Assembly (NCBI RefSeq): GCF_030150205.1
Contig: NZ_JASLGT010000008.1
Coordinates: forward strand, 496,001-560,000
Length of the DNA stretch: 64,000 nt
From: Niabella sp.
GTDB lineage: Bacteria > Bacteroidota > Bacteroidia > Chitinophagales > Chitinophagaceae
Reading direction: 5' to 3'
Below the pieces are notes generated by a model. The model was not told the origin of the DNA and did no database searches. It was given only the letters and a program-made list of their open reading frames with translations. The position numbers and the translations under genes are program-made. The stretch's first letter is position 1, and each line of letters starts with the position of its first letter. Below are positions 8,311 to 16,816 of this stretch, one piece after another.

Positions 8311-10074
8311 ATGGAAACGACCCAGATAAAAGATACAGCACAAAAAAACACAGCCACAGCGGCGCACAAAACGATTCAGGCCGGCGACACTATTTCCGGT
8401 AGCCAGGCGGTACTGGAAGCCCTTATTGCGGAGGGAGTAGCCACTATTTTCGGATACCCCGGTGGAGCCATCATGCCCATCTATGACGCATTATATGATT
8501 ATAACGGGAAATTAGAACACATACTGGTTCGCCATGAGCAGGGCGGTATCCATGCCGCCCAGGGATTTGCCCGCACCAGTGGTAAAACCGGTGTGGTATT
8601 TGCTACCAGCGGACCCGGTGCCACCAACCTGGTTACCGGTTTGGCCGATGCGCAGATCGACTCCACCCCGCTGGTTTGCATTACCGGACAGGTATTTGCC
8701 CACCTGCTGGGCACCGATGCCTTCCAGGAAACCGACGTGATCAATGTAACCATGCCCGTAACCAAATGGAACTACCAGGTTACGGATGCACATGAAATTC
8801 CGAATGTACTGGCAAAAGCATTTCACATTGCCCGCAGCGGCCGTCCCGGTCCGGTACTGGTAGATATCACCAAGAACGCACAGCTTCAGCAATTCGAATA
8901 CCCGGGATACCAGCAATGTAACCATGTGCGTAGCTATCGTCCCAAACCGATCGTGCGTAAAGAATATATAGCGGAAGCAGCAAAGCTGATCAACAGCGCG
9001 CAAAAGCCCTTTGTGATCTTTGGCCAGGGGGTGATATTGGGATCCGCCGAAAATGAATTCAAAGCCTTTATTGAAAAAGGTAACCTTCCGGCAGCATGGA
9101 CCATCATGGGAGAAAGTGCCCTGCCCACCGATCATCCGCTTGGTGTGGGCATGTTGGGCATGCATGGAAATTATGGTCCCAATGTACTCACAAATGAATG
9201 CGATGTACTCATTGCCGTGGGCATGCGGTTTGATGACCGGGTTACCGGCCGCCTCGATAAATATGCCAAACAGGCCAAAGTGATCCATCTGGATATAGAC
9301 CCTGCAGAAGTAGATAAAAATGTAAAGGCTACCGTACCCGTATGGGGCGATTGTAAAGAAACCCTGCCCTTGCTTACCGCCCTGATCGATCAGAAGGACA
9401 ACAGCAGCTGGCTGAGCGAATTTGCCCGGTATGCCGCGGAAGAAGACAAAGAATGCATTCAGCCGGAAATGCATCCGGAAGGCGATGTAATGTCGATGGC
9501 CGAAGTAATGTCGGCGCTGAATGAATTGACCAATGGAGATGCGGTAATTGTTACCGATGTGGGGCAACACCAGATGGTGGCCTGCCGGTATGCAAAATTC
9601 ACAAAAACAAGAAGCAATGTAACTTCTGGTGGATTGGGAACGATGGGCTTTGGTTTACCTGCAGCGATCGGAGCTAAATACGGAGCACCGGACCGCACTG
9701 TAGTGGCCATTATCGGCGATGGAGGTTTTCAAATGACCTTACAGGAGCTGGGAACCATCATGCAGTTTGGAGCAGCCGTAAAGATCCTGATCCTGAATAA
9801 CGAATTTTTAGGAATGGTACGCCAGTGGCAGCAACTGTTCCACGACCGGCGTTATTCCTTTGTAAATATTACCAGTCCGGACTTTGTAATGCTGGCCAAA
9901 TCTTATGGCATCGAAGGGCAATCAATTGATCAGCGTGCAGCGCTGAAGGCAGCCCTGAAAACCATGCTGGATCACGACGGTGCATATTTACTCGAAGTAA
10001 AAGTAGGTAAAGAGAACAATGTATTTCCGATGGTACCGCAAGGTAGTAGTGTAGCAGAGATCCGGTTGAAATAG
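8311..10074 (+). CDS. ilvB: acetolactate synthase, large (catalytic) subunit
   Basis: This ThDP- and FAD-dependent enzyme condenses pyruvate with pyruvate or 2-oxobutyrate, the first common step of valine and isoleucine synthesis. It has 587 residues. The catalytic Glu is Glu76 in VRHEQGGIHAAQGFA. The N-terminal pyrimidine-binding, central FAD and C-terminal pyrophosphate-binding domains are in the usual order. The ThDP motif begins at IGDGGFQMTLQELGT and includes NNEFLGMVRQWQ. The regulatory subunit ilvN is not adjacent: five unrelated genes lie between the two. The N-terminal 28 residues (Thr/Ala/Lys-rich) extend beyond the usual domain start. Confidence 0.96.
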   Translation: METTQIKDTAQKNTATAAHKTIQAGDTISGSQAVLEALIAEGVATIFGYPGGAIMPIYDALYDYNGKLEHILVRHEQGGIHAAQGFARTSGKTGVVFATSGPGATNLVTGLADAQIDSTPLVCITGQVFAHLLGTDAFQETDVINVTMPVTKWNYQVTDAHEIPNVLAKAFHIARSGRPGPVLVDITKNAQLQQFEYPGYQQCNHVRSYRPKPIVRKEYIAEAAKLINSAQKPFVIFGQGVILGSAENEFKAFIEKGNLPAAWTIMGESALPTDHPLGVGMLGMHGNYGPNVLTNECDVLIAVGMRFDDRVTGRLDKYAKQAKVIHLDIDPAEVDKNVKATVPVWGDCKETLPLLTALIDQKDNSSWLSEFARYAAEEDKECIQPEMHPEGDVMSMAEVMSALNELTNGDAVIVTDVGQHQMVACRYAKFTKTRSNVTSGGLGTMGFGLPAAIGAKYGAPDRTVVAIIGDGGFQMTLQELGTIMQFGAAVKILILNNEFLGMVRQWQQLFHDRRYSFVNITSPDFVMLAKSYGIEGQSIDQRAALKAALKTMLDHDGAYLLEVKVGKENNVFPMVPQGSSVAEIRLK

Positions 10075-10159
10075 TTAGTAATCAATAAGAAGCAGGCAAA
10101 CAAAGAGGAAACTATACGTATAAATAAAAAATAGGCGTATCTTTATAGAAACAATTTTT

Positions 10160-10399
10160 ATGACGACGAAATTGAATTTAACAATTGAGGAAGATATAGC
10201 AGTTAAAATAAAGCTGTATGCCGAAAAACAAAAAACATCGGTATCCAAAATTGCTGAAGCGTACTTTAGCCGGTTAGTTTCAAAAGGGCACTCCCAGAAA
10301 AGGATTAGCGATAAAGCGGCGGGGATTATTCAGGATCTTGTAATTGACGATATCCCGGCAGCCCGTGATGCTTATTTAAAGGAAAAATATGGCATTTAA
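10160..10399 (+). CDS. antitoxin of a PIN toxin-antitoxin pair (DUF6364-like)
   Basis: A 79-residue protein beginning KLNLTIEEDIAVKIKLYAEKQ, a short strand followed by helices as in ribbon-helix-helix antitoxins. The C-terminal IPAARDAYLKEKYG is typical of antitoxin tails that bind a PIN partner. Its stop overlaps the start of the PIN toxin gene by 11 bases. The region is visibly more AT-rich than the ilv genes around it. Upstream, ATACG and CGTAT arms lie around an AT-rich stretch near 10117-10140 and could be an autoregulatory site. Assignment to a particular antitoxin family is from memory of sequence style. Confidence 0.7.
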   Translation: MTTKLNLTIEEDIAVKIKLYAEKQKTSVSKIAEAYFSRLVSKGHSQKRISDKAAGIIQDLVIDDIPAARDAYLKEKYGI

Positions 10400-10814
10400 A
10401 ATATTCATAGACACGAATATTATCGTTGATTTCTTTGTTGCAAGTCGCTTGCTGCACCAGGATGCCGTGAAAATGGTCAACGCAATTGAAGATGGATTAT
10501 TAAAAGGCTATGTTTCCGAAAGTGTAATCAATACAACGAGCTATCTCGTTCGAAAAAGTTCGAATATAGATGGTTACCGGAAACAGATGCTCAATGTTAT
10601 GACTATTTTAAATGTGTTGCCCTGTACTAATGACATAATAAATGCAGGATTCAGAAGCGCAAAAAATGATTTAGAAGATGCAGTATTATATCAAATAGCT
10701 TTAGCAGGAAAGATGGACTACTTTATCACCTCAAACATTAAAGATTTTAAAAGACTGGAACAGCCTCTTCTACCCGTAATTACACCAAAAGAGATACTCA
10801 CCATAATAGTTTAG
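10389..10814 (+). CDS. PIN-domain toxin (ribonuclease)
   Basis: A 141-residue VapC-like PIN domain. The start reads FIDTNIIVDFFV with the first acidic metal ligand. The centre has the acidic LEDAVLYQIAL segment, and the end has the FITSNIKDFKR stretch typical of the last conserved Asp/Asn. PIN toxins are Mg-dependent ribonucleases held inactive by the cognate antitoxin, here the overlapping upstream gene. The pair interrupts the ilv operon between ilvB and the following small genes. All expected acidic positions appear present, so it is probably functional. Confidence 0.8.
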   Translation: MAFKIFIDTNIIVDFFVASRLLHQDAVKMVNAIEDGLLKGYVSESVINTTSYLVRKSSNIDGYRKQMLNVMTILNVLPCTNDIINAGFRSAKNDLEDAVLYQIALAGKMDYFITSNIKDFKRLEQPLLPVITPKEILTIIV

Positions 10815-10824
10815 TGCCTTGTAC

Positions 10825-11124
10825 ATGATCACCGAAATTGCAATATTGAATATTATCCCGGGAACGGATCATGATTTTTTGACTTCCTTCGGGAAAGCAG
10901 GAAGCATTATCAGCTCCATGAAAGGATATTTGCAACACGAGTTGCTAAAGTCCGTGGAAGAAGCGCATAAATATATATTGATCGTACGCTGGCAAACCCT
11001 GGAGGATCATACCGAAGGGTTCCGGAAAAGCGCGGCATACCAGGAATGGAAAAAACTCCTGCATCATTTTTATGAGCCGTTCCCGGTTGTGGAACACTAT
11101 CAAAAAACAGGTAAAGCAGCATGA
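10825..11124 (+). CDS. antibiotic biosynthesis monooxygenase (ABM) family protein
   Basis: A 99-residue single-domain protein of the ABM dimeric alpha-beta barrel type, with the typical ILIVRWQTLEDHTEGFRKSAAYQEW stretch spread over its middle (about residues 51-75). Such proteins include quinone and heme-linked monooxygenases, but many have no known substrate. I chose ATG 10825; a TTG two codons upstream is also open. Its stop overlaps the next gene by four bases (ATGA), so the two are translationally coupled. Confidence 0.7.
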   Translation: MITEIAILNIIPGTDHDFLTSFGKAGSIISSMKGYLQHELLKSVEEAHKYILIVRWQTLEDHTEGFRKSAAYQEWKKLLHHFYEPFPVVEHYQKTGKAA

Positions 11125-11711
11125 CAGACAAGGTAACCATCAACATTCCTGTTCAATATGAGGCCATCGCGCTTAAAACAAAAGCGCTGGGTTTTGACAT
11201 GCCTTCTGATCTGCAAACCGGAAGCCTGTTAAGGACCCTGGTAGCCTCAAAGCCTGGTGGCCGTATATTAGAACTGGGCACGGGTACCGGACTGGCAACC
11301 TCGTGGATGCTGAGTGGCATGGACAATAGCGCTGCACTGGTGTCCGTTGACAACAATGAACTGCTGATCAGCGTGGCAGAGGAGCAACTAAAGGGCGACC
11401 GGATTCAGTTTGTATGTGCCGATGGTTACGAATGGATCACCACTTACAAGGGCGCGCCTTTTGACTTTATATTTGCCGACGCCATGCCGGGCAAATACGA
11501 TCTTTTTGAAGAAACCTTTGCATTGTTAAAAACCGGTGGCATCTATTTTATCGACGACATGCTGCCTCAGCCCAACTGGCCGGAGGGCCATGCGCAAAAG
11601 GTAGAAGCCTTTATTGCAGCACTGGAAACCAGAACCGATCTGGTGCTTACAAAGTTGAATTGGTCAACCGGGATTATCATCGTTACAAAAACTTTAAACG
11701 TTAAATTTTAA
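11121..11711 (+). CDS. class I SAM-dependent O-methyltransferase-like protein
   Basis: A 196-residue Rossmann-fold methyltransferase. Motif I is LELGTGTGLATSWML, the acidic end of strand 2 is VSVDNNE, and PFDFIFADAMPGKYD corresponds to motif IV. The overall length and layout resemble the COMT-like family (COG4122). The methyl acceptor is unknown. It overlaps the ABM gene by four bases and is followed after 15 bases by ilvN, so it is an internal gene of the ilv operon. Confidence 0.8.
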   Translation: MTDKVTINIPVQYEAIALKTKALGFDMPSDLQTGSLLRTLVASKPGGRILELGTGTGLATSWMLSGMDNSAALVSVDNNELLISVAEEQLKGDRIQFVCADGYEWITTYKGAPFDFIFADAMPGKYDLFEETFALLKTGGIYFIDDMLPQPNWPEGHAQKVEAFIAALETRTDLVLTKLNWSTGIIIVTKTLNVKF

Positions 11712-11726
11712 ACTTCAAACACAACA

Positions 11727-12314
11727 ATGAAGCAACAATATACTATAACCGTTTACGCAGAAGACCAGATCGGTCTGCTGGCCCGCATTACGATTATTTT
11801 TTCCCGCCGGAAAATCAATATCGACAGTCTGAACACTTCTTCTTCTGAAATCCCCGGCATCCACCGGTTCAATATCGTGATTGACGAAACAGAAGAAGTG
11901 GTAAAAAAATTATGCAAGCAGATCGAAAAACAGGTTGAGGTACTGAAAGCCTATTACAATCTGAACAGCGAGATCATCTGGCAGGAGCTGGCCCTGTACA
12001 AGGTACCAACCAGCCAGGTAACCGAAAAAATGAGCGTAGAGCGCGTACTGCGGGAATACGGTGCCCGTGTGGTATCCATCAATAATGATTACACCGTTTT
12101 TGAATGCACCGGTCATCGCGAAGAAACCGATAAGCTGGTAAAGCTGTTTGAAGAATACGGGCTGATCGAATTTGTACGCGGTGCAAGAGTAGCCATTATA
12201 AAGAGCAGCGAAGGCTTTCATAAAAAGATCAAGGAATTCGAAGCCCGGGAGCCGGGGGAAGAAGTGATCGAAAATGAGTTTCTGAATGAGCAGGACACGG
12301 TATTCAGCATGTAA
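11727..12314 (+). CDS. ilvN: acetolactate synthase, small (regulatory) subunit
   Basis: A 195-residue protein with an N-terminal ACT domain (about residues 4-75) beginning YTITVYAEDQIGLLARITIIFSRR. This is followed by the C-terminal ALS small-subunit domain, including VERVLREYGARVVS and EEYGLIEFVRGARVAI. The small subunit activates IlvB and gives feedback control by valine. It is slightly longer than the typical 160-185 residues because of an acidic C-terminal tail. It lies 15 bases after the methyltransferase and 3 bases before the VOC gene. The gene is separated from ilvB by five unrelated genes, which is unusual. Confidence 0.93.
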   Translation: MKQQYTITVYAEDQIGLLARITIIFSRRKINIDSLNTSSSEIPGIHRFNIVIDETEEVVKKLCKQIEKQVEVLKAYYNLNSEIIWQELALYKVPTSQVTEKMSVERVLREYGARVVSINNDYTVFECTGHREETDKLVKLFEEYGLIEFVRGARVAIIKSSEGFHKKIKEFEAREPGEEVIENEFLNEQDTVFSM

Positions 12315-12317
12315 AAA

Positions 12318-12692
12318 ATGACGGTAGAAAAAACCATACCCGTACTGCGCATTTTTGACTACGCGAAGGCCATTGAGTTTTATGTAGACTGGCTGGGATT
12401 TACCATTGTATGGGAACACCGGTTTGAAGACAACACACCGGTTTACCTGGAAGTGGAGAAAGAGGGCATCACCCTGCACCTCAGTGAACATCATGGAGAC
12501 GGCACACCCGGCACGCATGTGTTTGTATGGTGTACCGGGCTGAAAGATTTTCATGGTATGCTCCTCAATAAACAGTATAAATACAACCGTCCGGGACTGG
12601 AAGAAACCTTTTATGACGCCTGGTGCGTTACCGTAAATGATCCTTTCAATAACCGGATATCTTTTAACGAGCGGATACCCGGCAAAAATTAA
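12318..12692 (+). CDS. VOC/glyoxalase superfamily protein
   Basis: A 124-residue protein with the paired beta-alpha-beta-beta-beta modules of the vicinal oxygen chelate fold. The starting segment IPVLRIFDYAKAIEFYVDWLGF is characteristic of glyoxalase/bleomycin-resistance-like proteins. It also has ITLHLSEHHGD and a C-terminal VTVNDPFNNRISFNE that carries the usual late acidic ligand region. The function cannot be narrowed further. It starts three bases after the ilvN stop, so expression is tied to ilvN. Confidence 0.8.
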   Translation: MTVEKTIPVLRIFDYAKAIEFYVDWLGFTIVWEHRFEDNTPVYLEVEKEGITLHLSEHHGDGTPGTHVFVWCTGLKDFHGMLLNKQYKYNRPGLEETFYDAWCVTVNDPFNNRISFNERIPGKN

Positions 12693-12695
12693 ACA

Positions 12696-13157
12696 ATGTA
12701 CACACTAAATATGATCGATAGCATCCGGCAAAAAGCCATTGCGCTTATAAAAGAAACCCCTCTTGATAAGCTCAATCAAATACCTGCCGGTTTTAACAAT
12801 AACATCATCTGGAACTTTGGCCACCTGGTGGTAAGTGGCTACAGTCTTGTATTTAAAGCTACATCCGTGGACCCCGGCTTCCTTATTCCCCTGCAGGATA
12901 TTTATAGGAAGGGAACGAAGCCCTCCGCTCCCGCCACGCACCAGGAAATCGATGAGCTGATCAGATTGTCAGACACCTTTACGCTGGCCGTAAAAGAGGC
13001 GCTCGATGCCAACCGTTTCCAGGAAATTACGGAGTATACGACTGGTACGTTCGGCTTGCCGGTAACCAGTATTGAAGAAATGCTGATCACCGTAGTAGCG
13101 CACGACACCCTGCACTGGCAATCGATGCGGGACTATGCACGAATTGTTAATTCGTAA
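12696..13157 (+). CDS. DinB_2-type family protein
   Basis: A 153-residue DinB superfamily protein. Candidate metal-binding His residues lie in WNFGHLVVSGY and in VVAHDTLHWQS, the pattern of the DinB_2 subgroup. It begins three bases after the VOC stop, and ilvC follows after 61 bases. It is the second DinB-like gene inside the ilv operon and is only distantly similar to the one at 7775. Confidence 0.78.
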   Translation: MYTLNMIDSIRQKAIALIKETPLDKLNQIPAGFNNNIIWNFGHLVVSGYSLVFKATSVDPGFLIPLQDIYRKGTKPSAPATHQEIDELIRLSDTFTLAVKEALDANRFQEITEYTTGTFGLPVTSIEEMLITVVAHDTLHWQSMRDYARIVNS

Positions 13158-13159
13158 AT

Positions 13160-13216
13160 TCCAAATACCAAGCACTAAATTCTAATACTAAATCGTAAAT
13201 ACTAAATATCAAATAA
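13160..13216 (+). repeat. AT-rich ACTAAAT repeats ahead of ilvC
   Basis: The short gap before ilvC contains at least three copies of ACTAAAT (near 13174, 13187 and 13201) and related CTAAATACTAAAT phrases. Similar AT-rich repeated words precede ilvN. It is probably an unstructured A-rich translation-initiation region, or a slippage-prone filler. Confidence 0.4.
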
Positions 13217-13218
13217 CA

Positions 13219-14700
13219 ATGGCAAATTACTTTAACACACTACCCCTGAGAGAGCAGCTGAACCAACTGGGCGTTTGTGAATTCATGAGCAACGATGAGT
13301 TTCTGGACGGTGTAGATGCATTGAAAGGAAAAAAAGTCGTAATCGTTGGTTGCGGCGCACAAGGCCTGAACCAGGGCTTAAACTTAAGAGATAGTGGTCT
13401 GGATGTTTCTTACGCATTGCGTAAAGAAGCCATCGAAGAAAAAAGAGCCAGCTGGAAAAACGCAACCGATAACAACTTTAACGTAGGCACCTACGAAGAA
13501 CTGATCCCCGGTGCAGACCTGGTGATCAACCTGACTCCCGATAAACAACACACCAGTGTTGTAAGCGCTGTGATGCCGCTGATGAAGCAGGGTGCTACGC
13601 TTTCTTATTCGCACGGTTTCAACATCGTTGAAGAAGGCATGCAGATCCGTAAAGACCTGACCGTAATTATGGTGGCCCCGAAAAGCCCCGGAAGTGAGGT
13701 AAGAGCCGAATACCTGCGTGGCTTTGGCGTTCCCACACTGATTGCCGTACACCCTGAGAATGACCCTGAAGGCAAAGGACTGGAGCAGGCCAAGGCGTAT
13801 TGTGTAGGTACAGGCGGACATCGTGCCGGTGTATTGCGGTCTTCTTTTGTAGCCGAAGTAAAATCGGACCTGATGGGCGAGCAAACCATTCTTTGCGGTC
13901 TGCTGCAAACCGGTTCCATTCTTTCCTTTGACAAAATGATCGAAAAAGGTATCGAACCCGGTTACGCTTCCAAACTGGTACAATATGGTGTGGAAGTGAT
14001 CACGGAAGCCCTGAAACACGGTGGTGTTACCGGTATGATGGATCGCCTGAGCAACCCGGCAAAGATCAAAGCATTCCGGATCTCAGAAGAACTGAAAACC
14101 ATTATGCGTCCCCTGTTCCAAAAACACCAGGACGATATCATGAGTGGCGAGTTCAGCCGTATTATGATGGAAGACTGGGCAAATGGTGACGCCAACCTGC
14201 TGAAATGGAGAGCAGAGACCGGCGAAACAGCTTTTGAAAAAACACCGGCAGGTGAAGTAAAGATCGGAGACCAGGAATACTTTGATAACTACACACTGAT
14301 GGTAGCTTTTATTAAAGCGGGTGTGGAACTGGCTTTTGAAACCATGGTGGAAGCCGGCATTAAGCCCGAATCTGCATACTACGAGTCGTTACATGAAACA
14401 CCCTTAATTGCCAATACCATTGCACGTAAAAAACTGTTCGAAATGAACCGTGTGATATCTGATACCGCAGAGTATGGCTGTTACCTGTTTGATCAGGCAT
14501 GTAAGCCATTACTGGCCGATTTCATGAAGACAGTAGATACAGACCTGGTAGGTAAGAACTTCAACGAAGGAAAAGACGGCGCGGTAGACAACCAGGAGCT
14601 GGTTGAAGTAAACGAAGCCCTCCGTTCGCATCCTGTAGAGCAGGTAGGTACGGTGTTGCGTAAAGCAATGACCGCTATGAAGGCGATCAAAACAGCGTAA
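13219..14700 (+). CDS. ilvC: ketol-acid reductoisomerase, class II (long form)
   Basis: It isomerises and reduces acetolactate and acetohydroxybutyrate with NADPH, the second step of valine and isoleucine synthesis. At 493 residues it is the long class II type seen in Escherichia coli. The Rossmann motif is VVIVGCGAQGLNQG. Arg and Ser residues for NADPH preference are present in YALRKEAIEEKRASW. The duplicated C-terminal knotted domain includes VKSDLMGEQTILCG and ESLHETPLIANT. It is the last gene of the ilv operon, followed directly by a strong terminator. Confidence 0.97.
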   Translation: MANYFNTLPLREQLNQLGVCEFMSNDEFLDGVDALKGKKVVIVGCGAQGLNQGLNLRDSGLDVSYALRKEAIEEKRASWKNATDNNFNVGTYEELIPGADLVINLTPDKQHTSVVSAVMPLMKQGATLSYSHGFNIVEEGMQIRKDLTVIMVAPKSPGSEVRAEYLRGFGVPTLIAVHPENDPEGKGLEQAKAYCVGTGGHRAGVLRSSFVAEVKSDLMGEQTILCGLLQTGSILSFDKMIEKGIEPGYASKLVQYGVEVITEALKHGGVTGMMDRLSNPAKIKAFRISEELKTIMRPLFQKHQDDIMSGEFSRIMMEDWANGDANLLKWRAETGETAFEKTPAGEVKIGDQEYFDNYTLMVAFIKAGVELAFETMVEAGIKPESAYYESLHETPLIANTIARKKLFEMNRVISDTAEYGCYLFDQACKPLLADFMKTVDTDLVGKNFNEGKDGAVDNQELVEVNEALRSHPVEQVGTVLRKAMTAMKAIKTA

Positions 14701-14723
14701 GAACCGCATATTTAAAAGACCTC

Positions 14724-14783
14724 AAAAGACCTGTAGGGTTTGCCGCCATAGCGGACGGGTTAAACCTTGCAGGTCTTTTTTAT
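14724..14783 (+). terminator. terminator after ilvC
   Basis: AAAAGACCTG pairs with CAGGTCTTTT. An inner arm AGGGTTT pairs with AAACCTT through one G-T pair, and CCGC with GCGG lies at the tip. A T run follows. It closes the ilv operon and separates it from the second ABC gene. Confidence 0.85.
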
Positions 14784-14800
14784 TAAAAAATATTTCAACC

Positions 14801-16237
14801 TTGACCTTACTTAACATCGAAGACCTGTCCGTACGTTACGGTGCCAAAACCGTATTACAGCATGTATCCCTTACCGTGAACCAGGGTGAAAGCTGGGTAA
14901 TAAGAGGAATGAGCGGAAGCGGCAAAACAACTTTTGCAAGGGCCATCGCCGGTCCGGTAAAGTATACAGGAAAGCTAAACATCAGCTATGATCCGCAAAG
15001 CCCCCTGCCGGCCGCAACACTTTTTGTAGAAAGCTGGTACCGGTTTACCAACCTGGAAGGCGACCGTAATTTTTATTATCAGCAGCGATACAACCACCAG
15101 CAAAGAAGGGATACCGTTACCATTGCAAGGGAACTGGAGTTATACGGCAAAGAACATGCATTAAACAATCATCGTTTGCAGGAGCTGATCACCACACTGG
15201 ATTATACCCGGGTGCTGGATGAGCAGCTTTTTGAAGTCTCCAGTGGGGAGCATAAAAAGCTACAGCTGATCAAGGCCCTGTGGCTGCGCCCGCAATTACT
15301 GATCATCGACCAGCCTTATACCGGGCTTGATGTAAACTCCCGCGGACGTTTAAACCAGCTGCTTGATGAATTTACAGGAAATGGCGGCACCCTGATCCTG
15401 ATCAGCAACGATATTGAATTGCCCCCGTGCATTCACCATTTTGCATTGCTGCAAAATGGCAGCCTGACTGTTACGGATGCTTCATTTAGCTTTGAGACAA
15501 AGGCCTTAAAACCCCTGCCCGCTTTTCTGAAAGAGCCGCCTCAATATACGACGCAGACATTGATCCATATGAAAGATGTGCAGGTTCATTATGAAGAAAA
15601 ACAGGTACTGAAAGATATCCAGTGGCAGGTAAATGCCGGGGAACGCTGGTTGCTCCAGGGACATAACGGTTCGGGAAAATCGACCCTGCTGAGTTTGATA
15701 ACCGGTGATCATCCGCAGGCCTATGCCAATGATATTAAATTATTTGGCGTACAACGCGGCGGTGGGGAAAGCATCTGGGATATTAAACGGCGGATCGGTC
15801 TTATTTCGCCGGAACTGCACTGGTATTTTGATGCAAACGCTACCGTGCTGCAAAGTCTTGCATCCGGCTTTTTCGACAGTAACGGCCTGTACCGGCAGCT
15901 GCGTTATATGCAGAAACAACAACTGGATGAGCTGCTGAAATTCCTGGATCTTTATGACGTAAAAGACGAACTGCTGACCACGCTCCCACTGGGTAAGCAA
16001 CGGCTGGCTTTATTAGGCCGCACCCTTATTAAAAATCCACAGCTTTTGGTGCTGGATGAGCCCTGCCAGGGGCTGGATCAGCAGCAAACACAATACTTTA
16101 ATAAACTGGTAGACGAAATCAGCAAAAATGGTGTCACCATCATTTATGTAGGCCATTTTGAAACACAGCTGCCTGCATGCATTACGCACAAACTGGTGCT
16201 GCAGGATGGAAAAATCATCCAGCATACAAAGATCTAA
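14801..16237 (+). CDS. second ModF-like twin ATP-binding ABC protein
   Basis: A 478-residue paralog of the protein at 3293-4783. The first ATPase domain has Walker A GMSGSGKT, signature VSSGEHKK and Walker B LIIDQPYTGLD, with Gln in place of the catalytic Glu. The second has Walker A GHNGSGKS and an intact Walker B LVLDEPCQGLD, but its signature reads LPLGKQ instead of LSGGEQ. Both ATP sites therefore carry unusual residues. No membrane subunit gene is nearby. The start is TTG at 14801, reading MTLLNIEDLSVRYGAK; no ATG lies before Walker A. It probably has its own promoter because a terminator precedes it. Confidence 0.78.
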   Translation: MTLLNIEDLSVRYGAKTVLQHVSLTVNQGESWVIRGMSGSGKTTFARAIAGPVKYTGKLNISYDPQSPLPAATLFVESWYRFTNLEGDRNFYYQQRYNHQQRRDTVTIARELELYGKEHALNNHRLQELITTLDYTRVLDEQLFEVSSGEHKKLQLIKALWLRPQLLIIDQPYTGLDVNSRGRLNQLLDEFTGNGGTLILISNDIELPPCIHHFALLQNGSLTVTDASFSFETKALKPLPAFLKEPPQYTTQTLIHMKDVQVHYEEKQVLKDIQWQVNAGERWLLQGHNGSGKSTLLSLITGDHPQAYANDIKLFGVQRGGGESIWDIKRRIGLISPELHWYFDANATVLQSLASGFFDSNGLYRQLRYMQKQQLDELLKFLDLYDVKDELLTTLPLGKQRLALLGRTLIKNPQLLVLDEPCQGLDQQQTQYFNKLVDEISKNGVTIIYVGHFETQLPACITHKLVLQDGKIIQHTKI

Positions 16238-16816
16238 CCGCCCTGGATTAACCGGCAAAAGAATTAAATAAAGGAGCACTTTGTGGATGTATCAATGTAC
16301 CTGTCCACAGGATGGCTACTCAATAGACAGCTACATCTTCCTCTTTTTTGAACAACGCTGTGGCCGCATTAACCAGCTCACAAAAATGCACAACAAAGAA
16401 GTTTAATACAGACCTGTGCCACGCCGTATGTATTTCAATCGCTGCCTGCTGCATATGAGATTTAAAACATGGAAGCATCGACACGCGCTTCCTGATATTC
16501 TTATTCCATGAACCTGATGAATTATACCATTGGGGAACTTATGCTCGGGTTGGCACTATCTTAACACACCCCGCAGTTTGGCAACCTCCTAAACTGTTCT
16601 TTGCTCCTCCCATAAAATGAAGATTTCATGAAAAACAAACATTGGAAATACTTTTGTTAAATAACCACAACTGTTGTTTAACAATCATGCTGGTAATAAA
16701 CTCCTTGGCTCAACAGCAACAGCCAGTTCATGCATTCTTCATTTTCATACACCAGTTTTGGCACAATCGTTGAAATAAAAAACCTCATCACGATCCTAAA
16801 TTTAAAATTCGTTTTT
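16238..16816 (+). other. intergenic region with a candidate promoter and inverted repeat
   Basis: No convincing gene is present. TACTTTTG at 16649-16656 matches the -7 consensus TAnnTTTG, though no -33 TTG is placed correctly. Overlapping its end is an 8-bp inverted repeat, TTGTTAAA (16654-16661) and TTTAACAA (16677-16684), with a smaller CAAC/GTTG palindrome between. This could be an operator or a 5-prime hairpin for the secreted protein starting at 16817, giving a leader of about 155 bases. Confidence 0.4.

Noticed and set aside
8512..9570. A 352-codon frame antisense to ilvB
   Set aside because: It is a shadow of the strongly conserved ilvB frame, His/Gly/Tyr-rich without any recognisable domain.
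13160..13216. CRISPR-like or tandem repeat array ahead of ilvC
   Set aside because: The repeat unit is only about seven bases with irregular spacing and no spacers.
13384..14019. A 211-codon frame antisense to ilvC
   Set aside because: Codon pattern follows ilvC; no family resemblance.
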